Shown here one piece after another: positions 1-8,789 of a stretch of 64,000 nucleotides of DNA. The DNA is taken from contig DFXK01000004.1 of NCBI GenBank assembly GCA_002383165.1, positions 1 to 64,000 of the forward strand, in the 5' to 3' direction. Every line of letters begins with the position of its first letter. Position 1 is the stretch's first letter. Origin of the DNA: Flavobacteriales bacterium UBA4110. GTDB taxonomy: Bacteria > Bacteroidota > Bacteroidia > Flavobacteriales > Weeksellaceae. Under the pieces are notes generated by a model. The model had not been told where the DNA came from. It made no database searches and saw only the letters and a list, made by a program, of their open reading frames with translations. The translations under genes were made by a program, and so were the position numbers.

Positions 1-134
1 ATTGCTTCACTTCGTTCGCAATGACAAAAAAGATATAGCGGATAGCGGGATCAAGCTCCTAACAAAAAAACTCCCCAAAAATTGGAGAGTTTCTATAATG
101 TTAAGATCCTTCGACACGCTTAGGATGACAATTC
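1..134. repeat. Interspersed short palindromic repeat fragments downstream of ahcY
   Basis: Bases 1-25 contain a TTGCTTC...CGCAATGAC motif and bases 106-128 a CCTTCGACACGCTTAGGATGA motif. Both look like spacer repeats dispersed in flavobacterial genomes; similar motifs occur at 6273-6299, 39490-39597 and 61385-61405 here. No coding potential is evident. Between them lies the ahcY terminator. Family assignment rests on resemblance only. Confidence 0.45.
66..92 (-). terminator. Intrinsic terminator of ahcY
   Basis: Read on the minus strand, an ACTCTCC...GGGGAGT stem (70-76 with 84-90, one mismatch) is followed by a run of seven T. It lies about 45 nt past the ahcY stop codon. Confidence 0.75.
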
Positions 135-1448
135 TTAATATCTGTAATACTCAGGTTTGAAAGGTCCTTCAACAGAAACACCGATATAATCAGCTTGTTC
201 TGGAGAAAGCGTTTCCAATTCTACACTTAATTTCTTAAGGTGAAGAGCTGCTACTTTTTCGTCAAGATGTTTTGGCAACATATAAACTTCGTTTCCGTAA
301 GCTTCTGAATTGTTCCAAAGTTCGATTTGAGCCAAAGTCTGGTTAGAGAAAGAGTTAGACATCACGAAAGATGGGTGACCCGTTGCGCAACCAAGGTTTA
401 CCAAACGACCTTCCGCAAGAATGATAACTTCTTTACCTTCAATTGTATAGATGTCAACCTGAGGTTTAACTTCAGATTTTGTGTGACCGTAGTTTTCGTT
501 CAACCAAGCCATATCGATTTCGTTATCGAAGTGACCAATGTTACAAACGATTGTTTTATCTTTCATCTTAAGGAAATGCTCTTTTCTTACGATGTTGAAG
601 TTACCAGTAGTTGTGATTACGATATCTGCATTATCAACCACAGTATCTAATCTTTTTACTTCGTAACCGTCCATCGCCGCTTGAAGCGCACAGATTGGGT
701 CAATTTCGGTAACTGTAACGATAGAACCAGCGCCTCTGAACGATGCAGCAGTACCTTTTCCAACGTCTCCGTATCCGCAAACTACCACTCTTTTTCCTGC
801 CAACATTACATCTGTCGCTCTTCTTACAGCATCTACTGCAGATTCTTTACAACCGTATTTGTTATCGAATTTAGATTTAGTAACTGAATCATTTACGTTG
901 ATTGCTGGCATTACCAAAGTTCCATTTTTCATTCTTTCGTACAATCTGTGAACACCAGTTGTAGTTTCTTCGGATAGACCTTTGATTCCGGCAGTCAGTT
1001 CAGGATATTTGTCAAAAACCATATTGGTTAAATCTCCTCCGTCATCCAAAATCATATTCAATGGTTTTCTGTCTTCGCCAAAGAAAATAGTCTGCTCAAT
1101 ACACCAATCGAATTCTTCTTCGTTAAGACCTTTCCAAGCGTAAACAGGAATTCCGGCAGCAGCAATTGCAGCAGCAGCGTGATCCTGAGTAGAGAAAATG
1201 TTACAAGAAGACCAAGTTACTTCAGCACCTAGCGCTACCAAAGTTTCAATCAAAACTGCAGTCTGGATTGTCATATGCAGACATCCTGCGATTCTTGCAC
1301 CTTTCAATGGTTGAGATGGTCCGTATTCTTCACGGATAGCCATCAAACCTGGCATCTCAGCTTCAGCTAGAGTGATTTCTTTTCTTCCCCATTCTGCTAG
1401 AGAAATGTCCTTCACTTTGTAAGGAACGTATTGTGTTGTTGTACTCAT
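135..1448 (-). CDS. ahcY: Adenosylhomocysteinase (S-adenosylhomocysteine hydrolase)
   Basis: Cytosolic NAD-dependent enzyme that reversibly splits S-adenosylhomocysteine into adenosine and homocysteine, relieving product inhibition of methyltransferases. The 437-residue product has the usual length and shows the family's [11 protein letters not shown]-binding loop, the [13 protein letters not shown] segment near the N-terminus and the C-terminal FKPEYYRY tail. An upstream in-frame start would add 13 atypical residues; I chose the ATG at 1448, where [11 protein letters not shown] begins the conserved protein. A TAnnTTTG box (TAATTTTG, 1485-1492, minus strand) lies about 36 nt upstream of this start, inside the longer reading frame. 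Monocistronic, with its own terminator. Identification is very secure. Confidence 0.97.
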   Translation of the reverse strand: MSTTTQYVPYKVKDISLAEWGRKEITLAEAEMPGLMAIREEYGPSQPLKGARIAGCLHMTIQTAVLIETLVALGAEVTWSSCNIFSTQDHAAAAIAAAGIPVYAWKGLNEEEFDWCIEQTIFFGEDRKPLNMILDDGGDLTNMVFDKYPELTAGIKGLSEETTTGVHRLYERMKNGTLVMPAINVNDSVTKSKFDNKYGCKESAVDAVRRATDVMLAGKRVVVCGYGDVGKGTAASFRGAGSIVTVTEIDPICALQAAMDGYEVKRLDTVVDNADIVITTTGNFNIVRKEHFLKMKDKTIVCNIGHFDNEIDMAWLNENYGHTKSEVKPQVDIYTIEGKEVIILAEGRLVNLGCATGHPSFVMSNSFSNQTLAQIELWNNSEAYGNEVYMLPKHLDEKVAALHLKKLSVELETLSPEQADYIGVSVEGPFKPEYYRY

Positions 1449-1540
1449 ATGTAATGAATCGTTTTTAATTCTGATTTTAAAATGCAAAATTACAATTAAA
1501 ATATTAATAAATAAAACTTCTGATTTTTATCAATTTAAAA

Positions 1541-1571
1541 AAAATGCTCCCGAAAAAAATTCCGAGAGCAT
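1541..1571 (-). terminator. Intrinsic terminator of the RND efflux operon
   Basis: On the minus strand an ATGCTC...GAGCAT stem with a short internal mismatch and an A/T-rich loop is followed by eight T. It lies about 25 nt after the stop of the outer-membrane efflux gene. Confidence 0.75.
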
Positions 1572-1596
1572 CGCGTATAGAGAGAATAATGAATGT

Positions 1597-3042
1597 TTAT
1601 TTCCAGCCGCCACCTAAGCTTTTGTAGATGTTGACAACTGTACTTAGTTGTCTTTCTTTAGCTTCGATGAGTTCCATTTTGGCGTCCAACGCATCACGTT
1701 GATTCATCAGAACTTCCAGATAATCTGCTCTCATATTTCTGAATAGCTGATTGGCAATGTCGATTCCTTGGTCTAGCGCTTTGACTTCCTGAGACTTCAT
1801 TTCATAATATTTATCCAGGTTTTTAATCGCAGACATTTGATTTGTAATATCAAGATAAGCACTCAAAATGGTTTTATCATATTCGTACAAAGCTTGGATT
1901 TGTCTTGCATCCGCCGATTTGAACTGAGCTTGAATGGCACTTTTGTTAATCAGCGGACCAGCCAGCTCTCCAACAAGACTGTACGCAATTGATTCTGGCA
2001 TTTTCACAAGATAATTTGGCTTGAAAGCTTCTAAACCAAGCGCTGCACTGATTTCCAAACTTGGATAGAATTCTTTTCTTGCCGCTTCTACATCCAGTTT
2101 TGCAGATTGTAATTCTAATTCCGCTTGTTTGATGTCAGGACGATTGGCTAATAACTGAGACGGAATTCCCGTATAAACTGTTTGCGGAACAATCGACATA
2201 AAGCTTTCTTTTGTTCTTACAATCGGTTGCGGATAACGTCCCAGCAAAGCATTGATTTGATTTTCCTTTTCTGTGATTTGTTGTTTCAAATCGTATTCGG
2301 TGGCATTGGATTTTGCTAATTCAGCTTCGAATTTTTTCACAGCCAATTCCGTTGCAGCCATTGCCTGTTTTTGGATTTTTGCTACTTCAAGTGCTTTTTT
2401 CTGCAAATCCATATATTGATGAATAATATCCAATTGATTATCAAGAGACAATAATTCGTAGTAATTATCGGCAACTTCAGCAATCAAACTTGAAAGAACA
2501 AAATTCTTTCCTTCAACAGTTGACAGATAATGTGCAATAGCAGCTTGTTTTTCTGTTCTTAGTTTATGCCAGATATCAACTTCCCAGTTGGCCACCAAAC
2601 CGCCTTCAAAATTTCCCAAGTTTTCAGGAACTTCTTTTCCAGGTTCCATTTCTGTGGAAGCATCACCGGCTCCGGTACTGGTGTAACGTCCTACTTTTTC
2701 GATTCCGACTCCTAATTTTGCAGCAACAGTCGGGCTGAGTTTTCCGTTTTTGTACATCACGTCGCTTTTCGCGATTTCGATTTGTTGAAGTGTAATCATT
2801 AATTCCTGATTATTCTTCAACGCTTCATCAATCAGATTCACGAGATTCGGGTCTGTGAAAAACTCTTTCCAAGGCGTGATTCCGGAGTTGTTTTCGGAAA
2901 CGGCTTGGTTTTCAAAGTTCTGAGGCATCGTTTCTTTTACCCGATCCTGGACTTTGGTTGCCATTGGTGCTTTACATCCAATCAATGCTAATGAAATGAA
3001 TGCAGCGGCTATTATATTTTTATTTATCTTCAAATTTTCCAT
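1597..3042 (-). CDS. Outer-membrane efflux lipoprotein (TolC/OprM/NodT family)
   Basis: Outer-membrane channel of a tripartite drug/solute efflux pump. The 481 residues start with a lipoprotein signal whose lipobox ends LIGC (Cys23), followed by two repeated outer-membrane efflux domains with the typical long Ala/Gln/Lys-rich helices and the LLANRPDI motif near residue 300, conserved in NodT-type factors. Its start overlaps the end of the RND pump gene by 23 nt, indicating translational coupling in one operon (adaptor, pump, channel). Substrate cannot be told from sequence. The 3' end is closed by a terminator. Confidence 0.93.
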   Translation of the reverse strand: MENLKINKNIIAAAFISLALIGCKAPMATKVQDRVKETMPQNFENQAVSENNSGITPWKEFFTDPNLVNLIDEALKNNQELMITLQQIEIAKSDVMYKNGKLSPTVAAKLGVGIEKVGRYTSTGAGDASTEMEPGKEVPENLGNFEGGLVANWEVDIWHKLRTEKQAAIAHYLSTVEGKNFVLSSLIAEVADNYYELLSLDNQLDIIHQYMDLQKKALEVAKIQKQAMAATELAVKKFEAELAKSNATEYDLKQQITEKENQINALLGRYPQPIVRTKESFMSIVPQTVYTGIPSQLLANRPDIKQAELELQSAKLDVEAARKEFYPSLEISAALGLEAFKPNYLVKMPESIAYSLVGELAGPLINKSAIQAQFKSADARQIQALYEYDKTILSAYLDITNQMSAIKNLDKYYEMKSQEVKALDQGIDIANQLFRNMRADYLEVLMNQRDALDAKMELIEAKERQLSTVVNIYKSLGGGWK

Positions 3043-6000
3043 CGTGTTGGTAAGGTTCAGTTTGTTCTGTTAAAGGATTTTCTTCTTCATAGTAAGTCAG
3101 TTTGGACTTAGCCGCAATGTTGGCGAAAATGTAATACAATCCAGGAATTATCATCAATCCGAAAATAGTTCCGATGAGCATTCCTCCTGCAGCAGCAGTT
3201 CCAATCGTTCTGTTACCTACAGCTCCAGGTCCAGTTGCTAAAGCCAAAGGAATCAATCCGGCGATAAATGCGAATGATGTCATCAAAATCGGACGGAATC
3301 TCAAAGACGCTCCTTGTAAAGCCGCTTCTTTTGTAGAAAGTCCTTCCTCTGCTTTTTTCTGAACTGCAAATTCGACAATCAAAACGGCATTCTTTCCGAG
3401 TAATCCGATGAGCATTACCATTGCCACCTGTGCATAGATGTTATTTTCTAATCCGAAAAGTGTCAAGCATAAAAACGCTCCGAAAATCCCCGTTGGTAAA
3501 GACAAAATGATTGGCAAAGGCAAGATGAAACTTTCGTATTGTGCGGAAAGAATCAAATAAACGAATCCAAGACAAACTAAGAAAATGTAAATCGCTTCGT
3601 TACCTCTGGAAACTTCGTCTTTAGAAATCCCCGCCCAGTCTATTCCAAAACCTCTTGGTAGTGTTTTATCTGCTACTTCCTGAATCGCTTTAATCGCATC
3701 TCCGGAACTATATCCAGGAGCCGGCGTTCCACTCACTTCGGAAGAGTTGTACATATTATGTCTCGTGATTTCCGACAATCCATACACTTTTTCAAGATGC
3801 ATAAAATCTGAATAAGGAACCATTTGGTCTTTATCATTTTTGACATATAATTTCAATAAATCACTTGGCAACGCACGATATTGTGGCCCCGCCTGAACAA
3901 TTACTTTATAAGGTCGGTCGAATCGGATGAAACTCGTTTCGTAATTAGAACCAATCAAAGTCGAAAGATTGTCCATTGCTTTTTCTATCGTTACACATTT
4001 TTGTTCAGCCAAATCATTATCAACTTTTAACATATACTGAGGGAAACTCGCAGAATAGAATGTAAATGCAGAACCTAGTTCCGGACGTTTTTTCAATTCT
4101 TTGACAAAATCATTGCTGACTTGTTCCATTTTGTGATAATCGCCACTTCCTGCTTTATCCAAAAGTCTTAATTCAAAACCTCCTGCAGCTCCATAACCAG
4201 GAATTGACGGCGGTTGGAAGAATTCTATATTTGCTCCGGGAATTTCTTTGGCTTTTTGTTCCAATTGTTCGATGATTTCTGTAGCCGATTCTTTTCTTTC
4301 GTCCCAATTTTTAAGGTTAATCAAACAAGTTCCAGAGTTAGAGCCCGTTCCTTCAGTCAAAATCTCATAACCTGCCAAAGATGAAACAGACGAAACACCA
4401 TCAATATCTTCAGACGCTTTTTGAAGTTGCAAAGCAATCTGATTGGTTCTTTCCAATGTTGAACCTGGAGGCGTTTGGATAATAGCATAAATCATCCCTT
4501 GATCTTCACTTGGAATAAATCCTGAAGGCAGTTTATTACTCAAGAAAAATGTTCCGATACAGAAAAGAACCAATAGTGGAAGTGTTACCATTTTTCTCGT
4601 AACAACTCTAGTTAATAAGTTATGGTATTTCCCTGCTCCAACTGTAAATAGGTTGTTGAAACCATCCAAAAATCTTGTAACGGGAGTTTTCTTTTTCTCT
4701 TTTCCGTGGTTGTTTCTGAGAATCAAAGCACATAGAGCCGGTGTCAGCGTTAATGCAACTACTCCCGATAAAATAATGGATGAAACCATTGTAATCGAAA
4801 ACTGACGATAGAAAACCCCGACCGGACCAGACATAAACGCCACCGGAATGAAAACCGAAGCCATTACTAAAGTGATTGCGATAATCGCACCACTAATTTC
4901 GTGCATTGCTTCTTCCGTTGCTTTGAGTGGCGACAGATGTTTTTCTTCCATCTTGGCGTGGACGGCTTCTATCACGACAATCGCATCATCGACGACAATA
5001 CCAATTGCCATTACCAAAGCAAAGAGTGAAATTAAGTTCAATGTAATTCCAAAGGCGGACATTACTGCAAATGTTCCTATTAATGAAACTGGAACTGCAA
5101 TTGTTGGAATTAATGTTGAACGCCAGTCTCCTAAGAATAAGAAAACTACGATTGCTACTAATATAAACGCTTCGAATAAAGTATGAACTACTTTCTCAAT
5201 AGATGCGTCCAAGAACCTGGAAACGTCATAACTTATTTCATAATGCATTCCTTTTGGGAAGGTTTTTTGCAAATCAGACATCAACACTTTTACATTCTTG
5301 ATAACATCACTTGCATTAGAACCGTAAGATTGTTTCAATGTGATTGCGGCAGACGGTTTTCCATTCAAAGTAGAGTAGATGTCATACATAGATGAACCGA
5401 ATTCTATATCCGCCACATCTTTCAGTCTTACAAATTCGCCATCAGTTTTGGCTTTTAGAATGATATTTCCATAATCTTTTTCATTATTGAAACGACCTGG
5501 ATATTTCAAAATATATTCAAATGACTGAGAGCGTTTACCGGAACTTTCGCCTGTTTTTCCTGGTGAAGCTTCCAAACTTTGAGCATTCAAAGATTCCATC
5601 ACTTCGTCAGCAGAAATTCCGTAAGCTGTCATTCTATCAGGCTTCAGCCAAATACGCATTGCATATTCACGAGTACCTAAAATGTCAGCAAAACCAACTC
5701 CGCTTACCCTTCTCAATTCTGACATTACGTTGATATCCGCATAGTTGAAAAGGAATTTTTGGTCCGCTTTCGGATCATCACTGTAAAGGTTGATATACAT
5801 TAGCATATTCGGTTCTTCACGAGTGATTTTCACCCCTTCACGAACTACCAACGGCGGCAACTTATTAACAACAGACGACACACGGTTTTGAACGTTAACT
5901 GCAGCAACATTCGGGTCGGTTCCCAAATCGAAAACTACTTGGATGGAACATTCTCCGTCGTTTCCGGCATCAGAAGTCATATATTTCATTCCTGGAACAC

Positions 6001-6211
6001 CATTTAATCCGCGTTCCAACGGAATTACAACAGATTTAATAAGCAATTCGTTATTAGCTCCAGGATATTCCGCCGTGATGTTCACTTTTGGCGGAGAAAT
6101 AGCCGGGAATTGTGTGATAGGAAGTTTTACCAAAAACAAGACTCCCATAAATACGATAATCAAAGAGATTACGATAGACAGAACTGGTCTGCGAATGAAT
6201 TTCTTAAACAT
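3020..6211 (-). CDS. RND efflux pump inner-membrane transporter (AcrB/HAE1 family)
   Basis: Proton-driven drug efflux transporter. At 1063 residues it has the standard HAE1 length, with an N-terminal helix (residues 9-28), two large periplasmic domains and two blocks of transmembrane helices. The TM4 motif VVDDAIVVIEAV carries the paired Asp of the proton relay. Late motifs such as GLLGKNAVLIVEFA and RFRPILMTS are family hallmarks. The start at 6211 (MFKKFIRRPV) fits the usual cytoplasmic N-terminus. Co-transcribed with the adaptor (125 nt upstream, a gap containing a palindromic repeat) and the outer-membrane channel (23-nt overlap). Substrate unknown; no local regulator gene is present. Confidence 0.96.
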   Translation of the reverse strand: MFKKFIRRPVLSIVISLIIVFMGVLFLVKLPITQFPAISPPKVNITAEYPGANNELLIKSVVIPLERGLNGVPGMKYMTSDAGNDGECSIQVVFDLGTDPNVAAVNVQNRVSSVVNKLPPLVVREGVKITREEPNMLMYINLYSDDPKADQKFLFNYADINVMSELRRVSGVGFADILGTREYAMRIWLKPDRMTAYGISADEVMESLNAQSLEASPGKTGESSGKRSQSFEYILKYPGRFNNEKDYGNIILKAKTDGEFVRLKDVADIEFGSSMYDIYSTLNGKPSAAITLKQSYGSNASDVIKNVKVLMSDLQKTFPKGMHYEISYDVSRFLDASIEKVVHTLFEAFILVAIVVFLFLGDWRSTLIPTIAVPVSLIGTFAVMSAFGITLNLISLFALVMAIGIVVDDAIVVIEAVHAKMEEKHLSPLKATEEAMHEISGAIIAITLVMASVFIPVAFMSGPVGVFYRQFSITMVSSIILSGVVALTLTPALCALILRNNHGKEKKKTPVTRFLDGFNNLFTVGAGKYHNLLTRVVTRKMVTLPLLVLFCIGTFFLSNKLPSGFIPSEDQGMIYAIIQTPPGSTLERTNQIALQLQKASEDIDGVSSVSSLAGYEILTEGTGSNSGTCLINLKNWDERKESATEIIEQLEQKAKEIPGANIEFFQPPSIPGYGAAGGFELRLLDKAGSGDYHKMEQVSNDFVKELKKRPELGSAFTFYSASFPQYMLKVDNDLAEQKCVTIEKAMDNLSTLIGSNYETSFIRFDRPYKVIVQAGPQYRALPSDLLKLYVKNDKDQMVPYSDFMHLEKVYGLSEITRHNMYNSSEVSGTPAPGYSSGDAIKAIQEVADKTLPRGFGIDWAGISKDEVSRGNEAIYIFLVCLGFVYLILSAQYESFILPLPIILSLPTGIFGAFLCLTLFGLENNIYAQVAMVMLIGLLGKNAVLIVEFAVQKKAEEGLSTKEAALQGASLRFRPILMTSFAFIAGLIPLALATGPGAVGNRTIGTAAAGGMLIGTIFGLMIIPGLYYIFANIAAKSKLTYYEEENPLTEQTEPYQHDGKFEDK

Positions 6212-6272
6212 AAAGAATTATTTTTTTAGATAATAGATGAGAGACGAATAGATTATAGATAAAGAATCAAGA

Positions 6273-6299
6273 GGCTTCGACAAGCTCAGCCCGACAATG
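6273..6299. repeat. Short palindromic spacer repeat in the efflux operon
   Basis: A GGCTTCGACAAGCTCAGCC motif with nested GGCT/AGCC pairing lies between the adaptor and pump genes. It resembles dispersed spacer palindromes common in flavobacterial genomes, and a related motif lies at 106-128. It could form a hairpin that changes adaptor-to-pump expression ratio, but this is untested. Confidence 0.5.
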
Positions 6300-6336
6300 T
6301 TTATCATTTATCAATCATCATTTATCACATATGTAT

Positions 6337-7422
6337 TTAGTTGGCTTGTAATTTTAATGAGCTCAAGACTTTTTTCGGGTCTTGGAATTTGGTTTCCACT
6401 TTCTGGTCGTCTTTCACTTTTTGAACCCCTTCTAACAAGATTTTGTCATTAGAATTAAGCCCTTCAGAAACAACATATATGTCGGGAAGTTCGTAAGCAA
6501 CCTTGATATTTTTTGATCTGGCAACGCCGTCTTTTCCAACCACGAAAACATATTTCTGATCCTGGATTTCGTAAGTCGCTTTTTGAGGAATGATCAAGGC
6601 ATTTTTAAGAGGAAGCGTCATTTGGATTTTTCCTGTTTCTCCATTTCTCAATAATTGGTTTGAATTGGGGAATTTTGCTCGGAAAGCGATATTTCCAGTT
6701 TCATTATCGAATTCACCTTCAATGGTTTGTATGATTCCTTTATTTGGGAAAGTTTCTCCATTCGCCATTATCAAAGAAACCTGATTGTTTCCACGTTCTG
6801 CAGAATGCGTCTGATAATTAAGATATTCTGGTTCAGAAACATTGAAGTAAGCGAAGATTCCACCGTTGTCGGAAAGGCTTGTCAAAAGATCGCCTTCATC
6901 TACCAAACTTCCCAATTTAAGAGGAAGACGGTCGATAATTCCTGAGAAAGGTGCTTTGATTGTAGTGAAAGATAAATGTGTTTGAGCTAAGTTCAATTCA
7001 GCTTTTGCAGCATCTAATTTAGCTTTAGCCATTCTTTTTTCATTAATGGAAACCACATTGCTCTTTGCCAAAGTACTTGCATTCTGTAATTCAATTTCTG
7101 CCTGTGCCACTTCTGCTTTAGCTTTCAAAACATCAGCCTGATAAAGTTGTGGCATAATTCTGAATAAAACTTGTCCGGCTTGTACGTGCTGACCTTCATC
7201 AACATATATTTTTTCTAAGAATCCTTTTTCCTGAGCTCGGATCTCTATATTCCTTTCGGATCGGATCTGGGAAACAAATTCTTTGTTGATCACAGTGTCC
7301 ATTTGTACTGGAGACGTTGTTGGGTAAACGACAGATTCTTCTTTTTCTTCTTTTTTGTCTTTGCAGCTTAAAATCATCAATAATGTGCTGAAAATAAGAG
7401 TAAGTGTGACTCTTTTGTTCAT
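6337..7422 (-). CDS. RND efflux periplasmic adaptor (membrane fusion) lipoprotein
   Basis: Adaptor linking the RND pump to the outer-membrane channel. The 361-residue product begins with a lipoprotein signal ending ILSC (Cys20). It then shows the AcrA/MexA order: a lipoyl/biotinyl half motif (EKIYVDEGQHVQAGQVLFRI), an alpha-helical hairpin rich in Ala/Glu/Lys, the second lipoyl half (FTTIKAPFSGIIDRLPL), then beta-barrel and membrane-proximal domains. A 15-residue upstream extension is possible, but the ATG at 7422 gives a proper signal peptide. It is the first gene of the pump operon. I found no convincing TAnnTTTG box just upstream. Confidence 0.93.
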   Translation of the reverse strand: MNKRVTLTLIFSTLLMILSCKDKKEEKEESVVYPTTSPVQMDTVINKEFVSQIRSERNIEIRAQEKGFLEKIYVDEGQHVQAGQVLFRIMPQLYQADVLKAKAEVAQAEIELQNASTLAKSNVVSINEKRMAKAKLDAAKAELNLAQTHLSFTTIKAPFSGIIDRLPLKLGSLVDEGDLLTSLSDNGGIFAYFNVSEPEYLNYQTHSAERGNNQVSLIMANGETFPNKGIIQTIEGEFDNETGNIAFRAKFPNSNQLLRNGETGKIQMTLPLKNALIIPQKATYEIQDQKYVFVVGKDGVARSKNIKVAYELPDIYVVSEGLNSNDKILLEGVQKVKDDQKVETKFQDPKKVLSSLKLQAN

Positions 7423-7654
7423 AATCTTATATTTTTTTAGAGGAATTAACAAACCTTGCGGTTTCATTTTAAATAATTTTTTTTGATTGTGTGTTGAAAG
7501 AATAATCCTTTTAAAACTGGACTTTAGAATCTAATTTTAGAATTAAAATCGTAGCAAATGATTATTCGAAATATTGAATAGGGAAGTTTTCAAAAACAAC
7601 AGAGATTCTTACCACTTTGGAATAAGGGTAATTCTGTTTTCGAAAAAGTAAATT

Positions 7655-8032
7655 TTAAATTTGGATAGAACGCAGCAGAATAAATCTTTTGACCGAAGAA
7701 AGAATAAGTTTCGGCTCGTGAAAAGTTGGCGTTCTTTGTCTGAAATATAAATGTAATAGATAACCAAACCCGAATGTCGCTATAATTGCAACAAAATTAA
7801 GAGCATCGGAAAAATTGAGGTTACTTTCTTCGGGAGAATCTAGAGAATCATTGATTTGTTGTAAAGATGTTTTCTCTAATGAATGATTCTTGTGGTATTT
7901 TTTAGCAAAAGAAAGAACTTGCAACGAGATATTCTGATTTCCAAAATCTTGTTGGAAATCAAGGGTTTGCTTGTTTTCTGCTGTAAATAACAGAAACACA
8001 AACATTAGAATATATACGATTGAATTTTTCAT
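7655..8032 (-). CDS. Hypothetical small protein with signal peptide and one later membrane segment
   Basis: I do not recognise this 125-residue protein. It has an N-terminal hydrophobic signal (IVYILMFVFLLF), a polar Lys/Gln/Ser-rich stretch, a second hydrophobic helix (ALNFVAIIATFGFGYLLHL) around residues 79-97 and a basic tail. A TAnnTTTG box (TAAATTTG, minus strand, 8043-8050) lies 10 nt before the ATG, which argues that it is a real, separately transcribed gene. It sits between the efflux operon and the divergent phosphopantetheinyl transferase with no clear functional link to either. Confidence 0.65.
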   Translation of the reverse strand: MKNSIVYILMFVFLLFTAENKQTLDFQQDFGNQNISLQVLSFAKKYHKNHSLEKTSLQQINDSLDSPEESNLNFSDALNFVAIIATFGFGYLLHLYFRQRTPTFHEPKLILSSVKRFILLRSIQI

Positions 8033-8042
8033 TTTGATACTG

Positions 8043-8050
8043 CAAATTTA
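8043..8050 (-). promoter_or_regulatory. Probable -7 box for the 125-residue hypothetical gene
   Basis: The minus strand reads TAAATTTG, matching the Bacteroidota TAnnTTTG element, 10 nt upstream of the start codon. No clear TTG -33 element at ideal spacing was seen. Confidence 0.5.
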
Positions 8051-8177
8051 CATCACATAATTGTTAAAATAATCTTAAAGCCTCATTTTTAAGGCATTTT
8101 TAAGTTCTGACAATCAGGATTGTAATTTTTGAAGTCGTCTTTTTTTATTAATTTTAAGCATTAAAAAAAAATAATTG

Positions 8178-8789
8178 ATGCCACTTTACAAAGATCTTTC
8201 CGATGATATTGCTCAAATTCTGATTTGGGAATTTGATGAAAATGAAGAATTGGACTCTGATCTTTTACTGGAACCAGAAAATCAGGCTAAAATTCTTGGC
8301 TATCATCCGAACAAAATCTCGGAGTTTTTGATGGTGAGGAAAATGTTGAAAGTATTGCTTCCTAATCACAAAATTCTTTATCGAGACAATGGCGAGCCTT
8401 ATCTTTTTCCGCAGGATTTTCATATTTCAATCAGTCATTCTTATCCGTTGGCGGCTTTGGCTATTTCTAAAAAGAGAGTGGGAATAGACCTTGAAAAACG
8501 TAAAGAAAAGATCAAAAATATTCGGCACAAATTTATTCTTCACGAAGATGCTTATATTGATAATTCTGAGGAAGTTGATTTTTTAACGGCAATCTGGTGT
8601 GTGAAAGAGGCGCTTTACAAAATCCATCACAGCAAACATTGGTCTTTGAAAAAGCATTATGATGTTTTACCTTTTGAATTGCAAGAAGAATTCACAGTAA
8701 AAAGCAGAGTTTATGATTTGGAGAATGAAGATTTTTACAAGGCCAAAATTTCTTTCTTTGATAACTATTGTTTCGCAGTTGTAGACTGA
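8178..8789 (+). CDS. 4'-phosphopantetheinyl transferase superfamily protein (Sfp type)
   Basis: Transfers 4'-phosphopantetheine from CoA to a carrier protein Ser. The 203 residues contain the two core motifs: VGIDLE (residues 101-106, Mg-binding Asp104) and WCVKEALYK (140-148, metal-binding Glu144), plus the CoA-contacting HISISHSYP segment (82-90). A TTG at 8175 could extend it by one residue, but the ATG at 8178 is preferred. No acyl carrier or NRPS/PKS gene is adjacent, so the carrier is unknown. Its 3' end overlaps the convergent FUSC-family gene by 25 nt. Confidence 0.9.
   Translation: MPLYKDLSDDIAQILIWEFDENEELDSDLLLEPENQAKILGYHPNKISEFLMVRKMLKVLLPNHKILYRDNGEPYLFPQDFHISISHSYPLAALAISKKRVGIDLEKRKEKIKNIRHKFILHEDAYIDNSEEVDFLTAIWCVKEALYKIHHSKHWSLKKHYDVLPFELQEEFTVKSRVYDLENEDFYKAKISFFDNYCFAVVD

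Noticed and set aside
1449..1596. Possible SAH/SAM riboswitch upstream of ahcY
   Set aside because: The leader is about 36 nt from the -7 box and shows no structured element; the only hairpin there is the terminator of the neighbouring efflux operon.
4848..5186. 112-codon ORF opposite the RND pump
   Set aside because: Antisense shadow of a well-supported gene; low-complexity Ile/Ala/Thr composition typical of reversed membrane-protein codons.
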